From Diatrype stigma (taxonomy: Eukaryota > Ascomycota > Sordariomycetes > Xylariales > Diatrypaceae): a DNA stretch of 64,000 nucleotides. A program made the position numbers and the translations under genes. The notes beneath the pieces were generated by a model. That model saw only the letters and a list, made by a program, of their open reading frames with translations. It had not been told where the DNA came from and ran no database searches. The stretch covers positions 372,001 through 436,000 of the forward strand of contig JAKJXP020000023.1 of NCBI GenBank assembly GCA_022225965.2. Reading direction: 5' to 3'. Numbering within the stretch: the stretch's first letter is position 1; every line of letters starts with the position of its first letter. This document shows, in pieces, positions 22,750 through 34,838 of this stretch.

Positions 22750-23680
22750 ATGGCCGACCAGTTCTACCCCGCCGACCCCGCCGACGCCGAGGTCGTGCAC
22801 CAGGGGTGGGCCCACCCAAGCTACTTCGACTCCTACAACGACTCGTCGTCCTCGTGCCGCCACAAGTACTCCCACGGCGAGGAGTTCGACGCGAGCGCCA
22901 TCGTCATCGCCGTCGACGGCGCCTGCCGCGGCAACGGCATGCCCTGGGCCCGGGCGGCGTACGGCGTCTACTTCGGGCCGGACCACTGGCGCAACGAGGG
23001 CGACACGCTGAACGATGGCACCGTTGGCGGCGGCGGTAGGAACTGGACGTCTCAGCGGGCGGAGGTGAGTGAGCATCTGTTTATTTTGTAATTTTTTATC
23101 TGTTGGTTGAGAGACTGGTGGAATCCGCATTGGGTTGTGGACTATCTATTGCTAGTGTAAGAAGAGCTCTCTCTTTTTCTTTGATTAGAACGGATTACGC
23201 ACGATCTATGCCATCGCATGTCAGGGGCATCTTAGCGTTGTTGTGGTGTCCTAAAGAATCAGCTGTCGCCAACCGAGCAACGCCATATGCTAACTGTCAC
23301 AGCTTTGGGGCGCGCTCAGAGCGCTGCGCATAGCGCAAAGCCTGCATAGCCGGTGGCCGGTGGCCTCGTCCGATGACGACAGCGACAGCGACGACGAGGA
23401 GCCAGATCTGGAGAAGGTCATCATCAAGGCCGACTCCGAATACCTGGTCAAGGGCATGACCTCGTGGGTGTACAAGTGGATGGACAACGGGTGGGAGAAC
23501 TGCAAGGGCCTCCCCGTCGTCAACGCCGACCTGTTCGGCAAGCTCGTCAACCAGGTCCGCACCCTCAAGGGCCTCGGCGTCGAGGTCCTGTTCTGGAAGG
23601 TCCCGCGGGCGTACAACTGGCAGGCGGATGAGCTGGCCAACGATGCGCTGGATGCGGATGACGACTCCGATTCCTATTGA
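22750..23680 (+). CDS. RNase H-like domain protein
   Basis: Predicted ribonuclease H fold protein that would cleave the RNA strand of RNA-DNA hybrids; fungi have several such RNase HI-like proteins of uncertain role. Two exons, 22750-23064 and 23303-23680, with a 238-nt GT-AG intron (GTGAGT donor, GCTAAC branch point, CACAG acceptor); 230 residues. The four carboxylates are present: D56 in IAVDGACRGNG, E105 in SQRAE at the very end of exon 1, D149 in IKADSEYL, and D214 in YNWQADELAN. The RNase H helix ELWGALRALRIA is restored only by splicing, which confirms the join. An acidic loop (residues 128-142, nearly all Asp, Glu and Ser) sits before the D149 strand. No hybrid-binding domain or targeting signal is obvious. 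Confidence 0.85.
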
Positions 23681-25584
23681 GAAGGACTTTGGTGTTAGTC
23701 GGGGCTGGGTAGTTTCAGGCGTCAAACATTAGCGACTGGGTACCTACTTGTGTTGCTATGGGCTTCAAGGAATGGGGGTACAGGGAAGGAGGGAGAGGGT
23801 GCGAAGTCTGCAATTGAGACAAGAAATTCGACGTTTCGGGTCAATGAGCGCAATGGTGGTGATTAGCTGATGTTTTCATCGATAGAGCGTGGTAAAGCGG
23901 CCTTGAATAGGAGGAATGAAACCCAAGCAACATCGAGGTTGTTACCACTCTCTTCAACGAAGGATTCATTACGTACAGAGCAGAGGTGCGGGTGTGCGCA
24001 TCCCCTAACTAGGTAGCTATCTTCATTGTTCAATAAAGAACCAATTCAAAAGGCTCTTAGCCACGATATCAGGTGAAGCTTTGCAGACCATTGAATACAA
24101 GGATGCATACGATGGAAAGGGATACTTGATTTGCTTCCCCAGGTTTGTGCAAAAACTACCAAGGGTCTGCTTCCTAGCAAAGGAGTGGCAAGTGCTTATC
24201 TCTTGGAAGATAATAGCCGGAACGTATAATAGATCGTAGCAGACCTATGTAATCACAATTGCAAGATGAAATCACAAGATAAAGCGCAACTGAATGCCTT
24301 GTACTGTTTGTGTCCATGTTAGTCGTTATGTTATCTACAGCATAGGACGTTACAATGTAGCAATTGGCTGAGATTAGGACCAGGAAGTACTTGTCCTGGT
24401 TGATGACATTGACTAATCTTGGTTCAATTCTTAACGTCACGTCACGTAGACTTCCTTACCCCATCCTTACCCCTGATCTCGGCCGCATTCCCGCACGCTA
24501 TGCGGAGCAAGTGGGTCCCCACGTCCGGCCAATTTCAACGTCATCCGATCCGATCCAGCCCCGCCCCCTATCCCGTCTCTCTCTGCGAAGCTCATTCTAT
24601 CCAAATGTGATTCACAAATCCGTAGCCGGTTCAAAGGCCATCTACACCGAGCTCATAAACATGCCTATGTATCTTTTTGATTATCTAATATAATAGGAAC
24701 AGCGAATTTTCACGAGTAGATTCAATGCTATCTATCAAGCATCGCCGAATCGTAAACAGGAGGAAGGTGATAGGCAACCCTCAAGGTTGGTCGAGAGGAT
24801 CGTGAAAGTAGAGTACCTGAGTAGTTTCCATTGTATGCGGCCTTGATCCCAAGTAATTCCTAATCATTCAAGCCCGTCAAGTCACTGCTTAGTTGACAGA
24901 GGGTGCTGCAAAGGATATGTACACCTCAGGTACGCATCCAGACTACTACAACCTGCGGCACTACAGTTGATAGCCCTCCTACCATTAAAGGGTGGTATTC
25001 TGGTTCTCTCATAGGTACCAAGGCCACAGAACCCTCTTGCCATTTGGTGCCACGCTTTCAAGGTGACAGGACATTGGGCAGAACATTGAGGAAATTTCTG
25101 TCGCTCTTGCCGCCTGTCCAGTCTTCAAACTTGAGATAGCCTGAAGCGCTTCCTCACTTCTGCATAATCATCGCCATCTTCCCTCTTCATCCTCATCATA
25201 CCAGCCTAGCACATCTTTCCCTTCCCTTGATGGTGCATTTTGACCACAGAAGATCATCTCTTCGATTCGTCTGAGCAGTACCCGTGCTGTTGGCACCATC
25301 ATCGACCGCACTTCGGTTTCCAGGCTACAATCCATGTTTACTGCTGCTGGAGAGCCTCATCTTTCTGGTATGTTTCATTAACTCCTTGCTTCTTCCGTGT
25401 CGAGAGAAGGGTGCTCTGCTTAGGCATTATCGCGGGCTTTAATTCCGATATCGCTAACTTGCTTCCTCATAGCCTAGCAACAGATCACCTGCTCGCCTCA
25501 AAATAGAGTACGAATTGCCAGTGATTTCCTAAGTAACCCCGAGAATTCCCAACCAGGGGATAACGCCTCCGAAGCGGTTTCGCC
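23681..25584. other. Intergenic region with a probable 5' UTR intron
   Basis: No gene recognised between the RNase H-like gene and the large repeat protein. Just before the latter, 25368-25472 has the marks of an intron in its 5' leader: a GTATGT donor, a GCTAAC branch point near 25453 and a CATAG acceptor. Open frames near 24174-24693 and 24903-25139 give no recognisable product. Confidence 0.45.
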
Positions 25585-28500
25585 ATGGCCTCTTCATCTA
25601 CCTCAAGACACGAGCCGAATGCCCTGGTAACCAATGGCATGCCAGAACGCTCTCTCCATGCTGACCAAGAGCGCGCTGGGAGAACTGAAAGCGCTGCTTA
25701 CATCCTTGGGGAAAGTGGACTTGAGGACATTGGGGCCATTGCGGACGCCTTTTCCCGCCAGAGCCTGGCGGATAGCACAAACGCTGGTCCCGGCGAGATC
25801 GCCAATCTAGGCGAGAACAAGAATGGGGGTATGGGCCCAGACATCAGACAGTTCCCAACATGGGACCAGATCGACCATGTCGGCAAAGCCTGCATTCTCA
25901 AGTTGCTCACCGAGGAGCACCGATCGTTCCAGAAAGCTTGCAAAGCCCTTTTCCTCGAACCCGCGGAAGCCGAATCGTTCCTTCGAAAGCATGAGGAACT
26001 AATACAACAACTTGACGAACACCATCGTGGCACCCGAGGGCGCACCAGGGGCAATGGCCAGAAACCAATCACCCACAGCGGCCATTGGAAGACTAGTATC
26101 CTCATGGAGCCATCGACGATTAAAGTCGCCAGTGAATACCTAAGATGCCTAGGCCTGAACGAAATATTAGAGACCATCCAGGGTCGGGAGGGCCGCAAGA
26201 TCGCGTGGCCCCTGACCATCAATGCTTCTGATTTCAACCCGCTAGAGCTAGGCACCAAAGGCCCGGACTTTCCGCGCAGGGCCCCAACGCCGACCGACGA
26301 ATCACTGCTACCATCCGTCGCCGGCTCCTCGCTAGCAGACGACTGCCGCGTTTTCGTTGCTTTTAGCGCGGCGGATCGGGAGCGCAAGGTCCTTCGCATG
26401 CGCAGCATCCTGCTCCCGCAGGGTGCGGCTATCGTTGGTCCTGCAGGTACGAAGAAGCTGATCTTCGGAGGTAGGTATCATATCTATTATCCATCCAGGG
26501 GCTTGGATATCCGGGGTCCGGATGTGCACGAGTTCCTGATTTGTGCGAATCGGGCGCCGCAGCCGAGCCAGGGCTTTAAGCGAGCAGGACAACATGGCAA
26601 CGACGGAGGGCAGCGCCTACATGGACTAGGAGAGATTACCGAAGAAGCTACTACCAGACAGAGCTCCGATAGAGACATGGAGGAGAGAGAGGTGGTTCCA
26701 CCGGGAAGCCCTCCGACGCCCGTCCTTCCAGGGGCAGCCGCAGCTCACACTGGATCTCCCAGTGATGTACGAGGCGACGTACCTAATGTTGAACCCGACA
26801 GACCCGAGCCAACGGTTCTTATCAAAGCTCCAACACCATCGGCGCTCGCGACCGAGCTGAGGAACCTGTGGCTACCCGATGATTGCCCTCTCAAGAGCGC
26901 GCGTGCTAGCTCCGCCGCGTCTAAGGCAAGTGACCCCTGTTCCTCAATTCCCAAACGAAGAGTGAAGCTAACACGGGACTGGTGCTCGAGCAGGGACTCA
27001 AAATCCATTACTACGTAAACGGTAGTAATCATGCTGCGTCGCCGCCCGAACCTAGATCGCATCCATATCAACCCCTTTTCGATCCGAACAGCTACTCGAG
27101 CTACGAAACTCGCCACAATGCAGGGACCGAAGGCGCGAACGTGGAACTGGCCGACTGGGACATTGAGGATGGACTCGCGGTTCCGCTGTTCGACATTGCC
27201 GAAAACGGGCAGCAATGGCCCCAAGAAATCAAGGGGATGCCATACATCCCAGACCAATCTACGATTCCGGGCATGAGCGTTCTGCGGAACTCGGCTGTGC
27301 ACCCACGGCCCGCCCCATTCCACGCCAACGAGAACATCTTCGGTCCCCTGCGGAAGCAGAGAATCAACTCGCTCGAGCCCATCGCGAACAGCTGCAGCTC
27401 CAGAGTGCTTCTCCAGTTCCGGCTCCCTGAGAAATACGTCATCAAGTCTCCTACTGGTTTCATCATGAATTTCGATGATGCGTGGAATGGGCCAGGTGAC
27501 GGGAACAGTGGTGGCGGACTCGGTGGCGTGTACACAGTAGTCTTGCGCGATAAACAGGCTACACCTGGGGAGCCGACCCCTTTGCCGCCGATCCCCGAGC
27601 TAGAGGATCGTGTCCAGCTGCGTATGAACCTTGCTGAGCGCATGGCCATCATCAGAGACTCGCATCTCCTACCTCGACTAACAGAGCAGGGAATCCACGA
27701 GATGAGCATGGTCCAGACCACGGATGGCAATAGCTTCGACCTTGTGTGTGAGAACGGACCATATCAGGTCTTCAGATACATGGCGCCGGCGGACGGCGGG
27801 ATGCTCACGCTCGATGGGGACCAGGACATGATGCGCGTTTTCGAGCCCGAGAGAAGATCCAATGGACAATCTCGCGGGTCGTCTACGGCCCATGTGTCTC
27901 GGCGGGTTACACGGACCAGCAATGCCCGGGCGCATACACAAGCAGGGAAGCATGAAGCAATGGACGTCGACAGTGAAGGAGAAGATTTGGACGGCGAACA
28001 GGGTAGAGAAAACAAACGCCGAAAGCTTGGTGTTACCCGGGGTTCCACTACTGGAAGTGAACAGGCCAAAGATACAGGCCAACTATTTACGGCTTCGGTC
28101 AAACGTGTGAATGGGAAGGGCACCGAGGCAGCACGAAAGTCAGAGATGAAGAAATTGAAGACGCCTCAGAACACGAAGACGCCTCAGAACACGAAGACAC
28201 CTCAGAACACGAAGATACCTCAGAACACGAAGACGCCTCAGAACACGAAGACACCTCAGAACACGAAGATACCTCAGAACACGAAGACGCCTCAGAACAC
28301 GACGGGTCGGGCGCGGAAAGACGCTCCGAAAGAAGTCGTGCCAGGTCCACGGGGGGTGCCGAAGGCTACTCCCGAGCGCCGTAGTAGTCGTCTTGCAGTC
28401 GAAAGCCAAATTGATCGGCCAGCTACCGCAACTCGTTCAAGTCAGCGTCTGGCTGGAATTGGCGCCGCCGAGCTAGCAGTTCCGACACCTACGAGCCAAC

Positions 28501-28913
28501 CGAGCGTCTTGGGACCTTCCAAAGGGGCCTTCAAGCGTGCGCATAGTTCCCCTGTACAAGACGATGGTGCTCATAAACGGCTTCGACTAGCCAATGACCA
28601 CACGCCTGAGTCTCAATCAAAGGCCCAGAAGCCACGTGGACGTCTCCAAGAATTTCTTCTGGGCCGTCCGATTAACGCCCCCGCAGAAGTCCAGGACGAG
28701 GTCGCGGACACGGCTCCAGGCGGAGGCAGGGACAAAGACATCCCTGTGGTTCTAGCCCATTTCCTGCCCAAGTCTAAGCCAAGAAGCAAAAGCACAGCGA
28801 CTGATACTGATGAGAGCGAGTATGCGGACGAGGGCGAGGCCGGGGGTGACACAACCGACGCCGGCGCAACGGAAGACGAAGACTTGAACATGGAAGACTT
28901 GGACACCGATTAA
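25585..28913 (+). CDS. Large unrecognised protein with PQNTKT repeats
   Basis: I do not recognise this protein. Two long open frames that overlap slightly in different phases become one gene if a GC-AG intron (26926-26993) is removed: exons 25585-26925 and 26994-28913, 1,086 residues. The start has a near-ideal context (CGCCATGGCC). About residues 90-300 look globular and contain Trp, Leu and charged helices. Residues 350-440 are Pro/Ser/Glu-rich and probably disordered. About 480-725 is a second globular-looking part (SSRVLLQFRLPEKYVI; VYTVVLRDKQ). The rest is low-complexity, with basic patches such as NKRRKLG and HKRLRL that could be nuclear localisation signals, an eight-copy PQNTKT-type repeat at about 836-884, and an acidic tail. 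A nuclear role is only an inference from composition. Confidence 0.65.
26926..26993 (+). other. Probable GC-AG intron in the repeat-protein gene
   Basis: The donor reads AAG|GCAAGT, a strong U1 match apart from GC in place of GT. A GCTAAC branch point lies near 26967 and the acceptor is GAGCAG. Removing 68 nt joins two long frames in phase 0. An acceptor 3 nt earlier (CTCGAG|CAG) would also keep the frame and add one Gln. Confidence 0.65.
28160..28303 (+). repeat. Coding minisatellite, eight 18-bp units
   Basis: Eight head-to-tail copies of an 18-bp unit, GAxxCCTCAGAACACGAA, encode T/I-PQNTK. Variants at the third and fourth bases (CG, CA, TA) recur in the order CG, then CG-CA-TA twice, then CG, so a three-unit 54-bp block has itself been duplicated. 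Confidence 0.9.
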
Positions 28914-29048
28914 TCGACTATTGGGGAGCAAGGCTTCGAACAATGTGGTGTTGACCAAATTGGATTCGAAGGCATACTTTGTAGTGGAGTCACTGACTTT
29001 GGAACTGATTGGTTTTTCTCTTGCAAACTCATATTTCAGGTTTACAAC

Positions 29049-29444
29049 ATGGGAGCTGAAGAAGAATCGCTTGTCACCAGGTATTTTGCCGCTGTGATGA
29101 GGCACGAAGATTCCAATTTGGGCGCAGGTTCACGTCGACAAGATCAGGATCCAGATGTGCTTCGGAAGGCCATGCCAATGACAAACGGGAACCAGGATGT
29201 AGATGTGTCTTGGGAGTTGGCTTCAATTCGACCGACGGAGATCTGGGTGGCAGGAAAAGATGAGCTGGAATCTGATTCGCCCGGTGAGATTTCGCATTTT
29301 CAACTGCAATCTCTCATCTTTGACGGGCGGCCTGGATTTCAGGTGGTTGCCAACCACTGGTTGAGATCTTATTTCGATAGTGATCTCGACCGTGTACGAT
29401 ATAATAGTGGTTGCACAATTAAAAAAAATAAGGGAGTTTCGTAG
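29049..29444 (+). CDS. Doubtful small ORF, unknown product
   Basis: A 131-residue open frame 135 nt after the stop of the large repeat-protein gene. The ATG context is good (CAACATGGG), and an acceptor-like sequence (ATATTTCAG) sits just before it, so it could be a separate gene, a downstream exon of an alternative transcript, or chance. The predicted protein is acidic in the middle and has no motif I recognise. Confidence 0.25.
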   Translation: MGAEEESLVTRYFAAVMRHEDSNLGAGSRRQDQDPDVLRKAMPMTNGNQDVDVSWELASIRPTEIWVAGKDELESDSPGEISHFQLQSLIFDGRPGFQVVANHWLRSYFDSDLDRVRYNSGCTIKKNKGVS

Positions 29445-30200
29445 TCTACAATGAAAAGTTGGTTTCAACAAAGTTTTGATCGTGGGCAATCCATGGTGAA
29501 TTCATCTTGATAGGTTACTCCAAGGAAGCTCCGTATATCACAGGATTTCGTTGAATAGAGCCTCGCTTGAAACAAGCATTCCACATAAAGACTGGAGTCA
29601 TCATGGTACGGGGGGTTTCAGTCAGTTGTACAGTAGATACAGACTATTCCACAGACTATTCCTCTGTCGACGTAAACTAGGATTGTGGTGTTTCTTGTAG
29701 CTGTGACGTGCGTTGGTGGTTGTGGGCGATGTACGGGAGATACGGGGAGATCTGGGGACTGAGGGGCAGAGGCGGAGAGCGAAGGAAAGGGGTGCAAGTA
29801 CAGTACATACAGTGAGAATAGTGCACTAAGCATTCCAAACACACTGTGCTGTGAAACTTGCTAAGCCTCATCGCCTCAACAGCGTCAGCTACTCTAGCCA
29901 CGTACTCCAGCCACAATGCTTGCTACTGGACCAAGAGGTGATCAATGATCAATGATCATTCAAGCATTCAAGTTTACATGTGGTTTATTACTAGAACTTG
30001 ATACCCAAACATTCTTTCACCAGACCTTGTGCTGTCGCTGAATCGAGACTTCCATATCACGGGTTGCCTCCGAGTCCGACGTCATCTTCCACTATCTCGA
30101 CTGCCCACGGAGATACCTACCGACCGCATAAACCACGCCCCGTACGCGACGCCCTAAACCGAGCTGTAGATTCCTGAGGCAGACGACATAATTGCTCAGC
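29445..30200. other. Intergenic region upstream of END3
   Basis: No gene recognised. Bases 29940-29960 contain a short direct repeat of GATCAATGATCAAT type. The region from 30000 onward is the likely END3 promoter and leader. Confidence 0.5.
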
Positions 30201-31621
30201 ATGGCGCCGCGGATTGAGCCTCAGGAGATCGAGACATACTGGAACATTTTCTCCACGCGGACCAATGGCGGCAAGTTCCTCACGGGCGAGCAGGCCGCGC
30301 CGTTGCTGAAGAACAGTGGGCTGCGGGACGACCAGCTCGAGCGGGTGTGGGACGTGGCCGATGTCGACAACGACGGCAATCTCGACTTTGAGGAGTTCTG
30401 CGTGGCGATGCGGATCATATTCGATCTTGTCAATGGGGTGAGCACGCCTGCCGCTACGGAACATTCTCTGCTGCCCGCGGTACTGGGAATGGGGGCAGCT
30501 GGAACTACTCTACTAACGCGGGAGATCAGGAATACGCGGACGTCCCTCCAGTGATACCGGACTGGCTGGTCCCAGAATCGAAAGCACACCTCGTACAAGC
30601 GAGCCGAGCCCTGACGGGGAAACAAGTACAGTTCGAGCAGGTAGACGACGATTCCGATACGCCGGGCCTGAAAGATGGCTTCGACTGGTACATGAACCCG
30701 CAAGACAAGGCGAAGTACGAGTCGATATACCAAGAGAACCGGGACATGCGGGGGGAGATATCCTGTGAGTAAACCGCATACAGCAGTAGCAGTAGCAGGG
30801 TGCTCGGCCACGCTCTCTCTCTCTCTCTTCGAGCGTTCCTCTTTCTAATAATACATCCTTTCCGGCATTCAGTCCGCGCCCTCGACGACCTCTATGAATC
30901 GCTCGACGTGCCCGACACGGACGTGCGATCGGCGTGGAACCTAGTCAACCCGGCGGCCGCGTCGACGATCAACAAGGACGCGTGCCTGGCGTTCCTGCAC
31001 ATCCTGAACAACCGGCACGACGGGTACCGGATCCCGCGGACGGTGCCGGCGTCGCTGCGGGCCTCGTTCGAGCGCAACCAGATCGACTACCAGCTGGACA
31101 GCCAGCGCAACGCGGCGACGGCGTCGCGGTGGGCGGCCAAGGCGGACGAGACGACGGCGACGGGCCGCAAGGCCAAGTTCGGCGACCAGTACCTCACGCG
31201 CCTGGGGCGGGGCGGGTTCAAGGCCCAGGGCACCGACTTCAGCACCGAGAAGACGGCCGACTGGGAGGAGGTCCGGCTCAAGAAGCAGCTGCACGACCTC
31301 GAGGCCAAGCTCGACAAGGTCGAGGCCGACGTCGACCGCCGCCACCGCGGCGGCGCCAAGCGCGACAACAAGCCCGCCCTCGTCAAGCGCGAGCTCGAGC
31401 AGCTGCTCGACTACAAGCGCAAGCAGCTGCTCGAGCTCGAGAGCGGAGGCTCGGGGGACGGCGCCGCCAAGAACAGCGGCGGCGGGGGCCTGAAGAGCGT
31501 GTCGGATGATCTGCAGACGGTCCGCGAGCAGGTCGAGGGGCTCGAGGCGCACCTAAGCTCGCGGATGCAGGTGTTGGAGCAGTTGAGGAGGGAGATCGAG
31601 GACGAGAAGGCGGGTCGATGA
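30201..31621 (+). CDS. END3: End3, EH-domain protein of the Pan1-Sla1-End3 actin complex
   Basis: Component of the actin cytoskeleton-regulatory complex that couples actin assembly to endocytic coat internalisation; it acts at cortical actin patches with Pan1 and Sla1. Three exons, 30201-30437, 30530-30764 and 30873-31621, with introns of 92 and 108 nt (GTGAGC/TCAG and GTGAGT/TCAG); 406 residues, the normal End3 length. The first EH domain (residues 1-95) has an intact EF-hand loop, D54, D56, D58, G59 and E65. A second EH-like segment covers about 130-230 ([23 protein letters not shown], with F at the second junction). The C-terminus (about 275-406) is charged coiled coil, interrupted by a Gly/Ser-rich linker. 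The frame opens 9 nt before the ATG at 30201 without another ATG. Confidence 0.93.
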
Positions 31622-32133
31622 GAGCAGAGAAAAAAACAAAGAAGAGCGACCAATAATAACGATGACGCTGTATCATGACACGCCTTTCTGAGGGGGGAGA
31701 TCCAAGGCTGTTATATAATGTCACCACTACCACTACTACCTACCACTGCCCTTTACCTAATGCTTAGATCTGGCGATTAGCGTGCTTGCCGGATGCATTT
31801 TCTAATTATGGGTGCGTTCCATATATGATATTGTTACTTCTACTCTACGTGGAGGCGATTATCGCCATGGCATCAAAACCGCACATCAATTTGCAAAAAA
31901 CTCTGCAGTCGTAGCATACATTATGAGAGCATGAACCTATGGAAGTCAAGGGTATCTAATATATCTAAGGATATTGCGAATCATGCTTTCAAACTCCCCG
32001 CTGTTCTCCCCGAAAACGAAAAAAACACTGTATACGCCCGTAGGCCACGATTTTGAGACACATGCCGAACCCATCATGTCCTTCCCTCCACACTACCTAG
32101 GCAGGTATGTTTTGCGTGCGTAGCCAGCCCACA
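31622..32133. other. Convergent intergenic space
   Basis: Lies between the 3' ends of END3 (+) and the FAD oxidoreductase (-). It is AT-richer than its neighbours and holds their 3' untranslated regions. Nothing else seen. Confidence 0.55.
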
Positions 32134-33560
32134 TTAAAAAGAGCTGCCGTCGACCCAGCCCGGCAGGCGCTGCACGCCCAGCGTCTTCCCCTTGATGAGG
32201 TAGACCATGAGCGAGAAGACCTTGACGGCGCCCATGCGGCCGACGCCGCGGCTGCGGCCCGTGGCGCACATGAAGACGTCGAAGGGCAGGGTCTTGACGG
32301 GCGCCGGCGCCTTGCCCCGCAGCGCGGCGTCGATGTTCTTCGCCACGCCCGCGGCCTGCATGTCGGCCAGCACGAAGCTGCCCTTGGGCTTCGACACGAC
32401 GTCGCCCGCGGCCCAGACGTCCTTAGCCCCCTTGACGACGAAGCACTCGTCGACGTCGACGTAGCCCGCCGGCGTCAGCAGGCCCTCGGGCAGGTACTCG
32501 GTGTTGGGCACGACGCCCATGGTGGGCAGGTACAGGTCGGTGACGATCTTCTCGCCCTCGGCGCCCTCGAGCAGGACCTCGGTCTTGCCGTCGTCGGGGC
32601 GCGCGGCGCTCGACGCCACCCGCGCGCCCGTGCGGACCGCGACGCCGAGCTTCTTGAGCTCGGCGCGCGCCGGCCCCGCCAGGCTGTCGCCGCCCAGCAG
32701 CGCGGGGCCCGCCGCGAGCAGCACCACCTCCTTGGCGCCCTTGAACTCGCACTTCAGCTCGGCGGCCACCTCGACGCCCGTGGCGCCGCCCCCGGCCACG
32801 ACGATGTGGCGCGCGGACGCGACGCGCGCCTGGATCGCCGCCACCGAGTCGCGCACCTGCTCGTGCGTCCCGCTGCCCTTCCACGGCATCGCCGGGTCGA
32901 CATCCCGCGTGCCGGTGGCTAGGACCAGGTGGTCGTAGCTGAGGACGCGGGGAGGTTCCGCGGCGGTGGTGGTGTCAGTAGGCGGGGTGGAGGAGACGCG
33001 GACGGTGCGCGCGTCGACGTCGACGGCCTCGGCGCTGCCGACGATCAGCTCGAAGGCCTCGGCCGGGTACTGCTTAAACCCGTCGGCGATCGACTGGCTG
33101 TACTGCGCCTCTTCCAGGAGGCCGGGCACGATGGCCCGTACCGAGGCGAGGTTCCAGTAGAAATGACTATTCTGTTCATAGGGAGAAAGCTTTAGCATTT
33201 GGTTCGTTCATATATAGCTTGTGTATGATTTCTTCTACCGCTCGAAAACCAACGATGGGCGGAACCGTGTAACCAGGCCACGCCGGGAGCTTGGGAGGGG
33301 TGGGGGTGCACATCTTGTGCTACCCTACCGCGGAGTTTCTTTTCTTCTCTTTTTCACCGCTATTTCTACAAGGCTACCCGGGCAGCGAGGCAGGTAGGTA
33401 GAAACTAAGGCTAGATAACAAGTCTGGAGTGGCCGCTTCTTACCTTTGAAACTAGGATGACTTTGAGATCCGGAACTGAGGATCTAGTGTGCTTGAGCAA
33501 GCGGTGTGCAACTTGGATGCCGGCATAAGCGCCGCCGAGGATCACGACCGTCTTCGCCAT
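32134..33560 (-). CDS. AMID/AIF2-like FAD-dependent NAD(P)H oxidoreductase
   Basis: Flavoprotein of the pyridine nucleotide-disulphide oxidoreductase fold, close to the AMID/FSP1 (AIFM2) group that oxidises NAD(P)H and reduces quinones; the role in fungi is poorly defined. Two exons, 33560-33444 and 33171-32134, separated by a 272-nt intron; 384 residues. Exon 1 encodes the FAD-binding Rossmann start TVVILGGAYAG (residues 4-14). The splice joins VILVSK to NSHFYWN, a pairing typical of the family. The NAD(P)H-binding motif VVAGGGATGVEVAAE is at 163-177, LATGTRD at about 123 and the second FAD contact AAGDVV at about 293-298. No membrane anchor or mitochondrial presequence is evident. The open frame from 33198 has no correct start of its own; the true ATG is at 33560. 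Confidence 0.88.
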
Positions 33561-34838
33561 TGTGAGAATGTGTATGTAAAATTGTGGTTGTGGTTGTGTT
33601 TGGGTTTGCTCAAGTTAGAAATCGCCGGCGTTGGCGAAGTCCGGAAGACTCGAGAGTGACGAAGCAAGGTGGAACTTGAGCCCGGGCCGCTGATCAGGGG
33701 GGGGGAAACAACGGTGGTTTGTTAATTAAGACACGGCCTAACAAAGGTCAGATCAAACAAGCTGCAGGTTTCACGGAATTGTGCCCTCCGCGATGGTTTT
33801 ATGGACAGGTATCTTAATTCTTCGCTGACAGAAGTATCCGGGAAGCCCTTGGGTTTTATATCTGGCTATCTGGATCTCTGAATGTTGCTGTAGGTTGTTT
33901 ACTCGATGCCTGATGCTTAGGTAGTACTTACAGTGCCCAGTGCGCTAGTCGGTTAGGGGAATCCCTAGGGAGCTACAACGCCGCAAGGGGTTTAAGGTGT
34001 GTCACCGGTAGTTAAGGTTTGGGCTTGTCCGGGGATCAGTCGCATTGGTAATTATTTCATTGAGCTTATCAATTTAAATAGGTGGCATTACGAAGGGCCA
34101 GCAATGCGTTGGTCTAGAACAGTAGGTGCTGACTTATCTCAATTCGACATCTTTCTGAGGCTAGCTTACTTAAGTAGGTACGTATGTACGCCTCCAAATC
34201 CGAGCCAGGCGGATACTACATCGGTAGTACGTACATCGTCAATCGCCTTCATCATCCGGGAGTTACAGCGCGTACCATCGTGGCATTCCTCCTGGCCGCT
34301 ACCAACTTCAGGTAACTAATAAAGGATCTTGGGACCTAGTCTAGTCATCGCACATTACATTCTCATTAATGTACATGCTAGTAAGAACTGGTGCTCCGCT
34401 GTCAAAGTACGATATCAATCCCTTTAAATCTATGTAATGAGCAACATTGAATCTTAAGAGATACAGATAGAGTAGCTAGGTAGTACATATTACCTAGGTA
34501 CGATGTAGGATATACTACATAAGGTACTTGATAGTGTGCAGCAGCTAATTTCCATTTTTAAATCCATTGGCTATTGGCTGCTTCGGGCCCGAACGTTCGG
34601 AACCATAAAGTGGGGCCGTCGGCCGCGCGGGACTCCGAGGTTGCGGTTCATTGAAATCTAGGAAGTCAGGGGTCTCGAAGAAATCTATCATATTGCTGGG
34701 TCTCTCAGATCCCTGTGGTGGGTGCAAGCTATGTCAGTCCTGCTGCATTGTTGCTCTATAGACGGGCTTCGTTCTAGAGCTGTATTCTAGTTGTGGTTGT
34801 TGGTTTGCCTAGTCATTCAGCCTTATTATGTGCTTCCT
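33561..34838. other. Intergenic region, 1.3 kb
   Basis: Promoter side of the FAD oxidoreductase and 3' side of the Cys-rich small protein. A minus-strand frame at 34691-34545 (48 codons from an ATG) has no recognisable product. A palindromic TACCTAGGTA motif lies in 34471-34500. A run of about ten G lies near 33698. Confidence 0.5.

Noticed and set aside
28099..28409. Antisense frames rich in SCSEVS and RVLRRLR repeats
   Set aside because: These are mirror translations of the 18-bp coding minisatellite on the plus strand.
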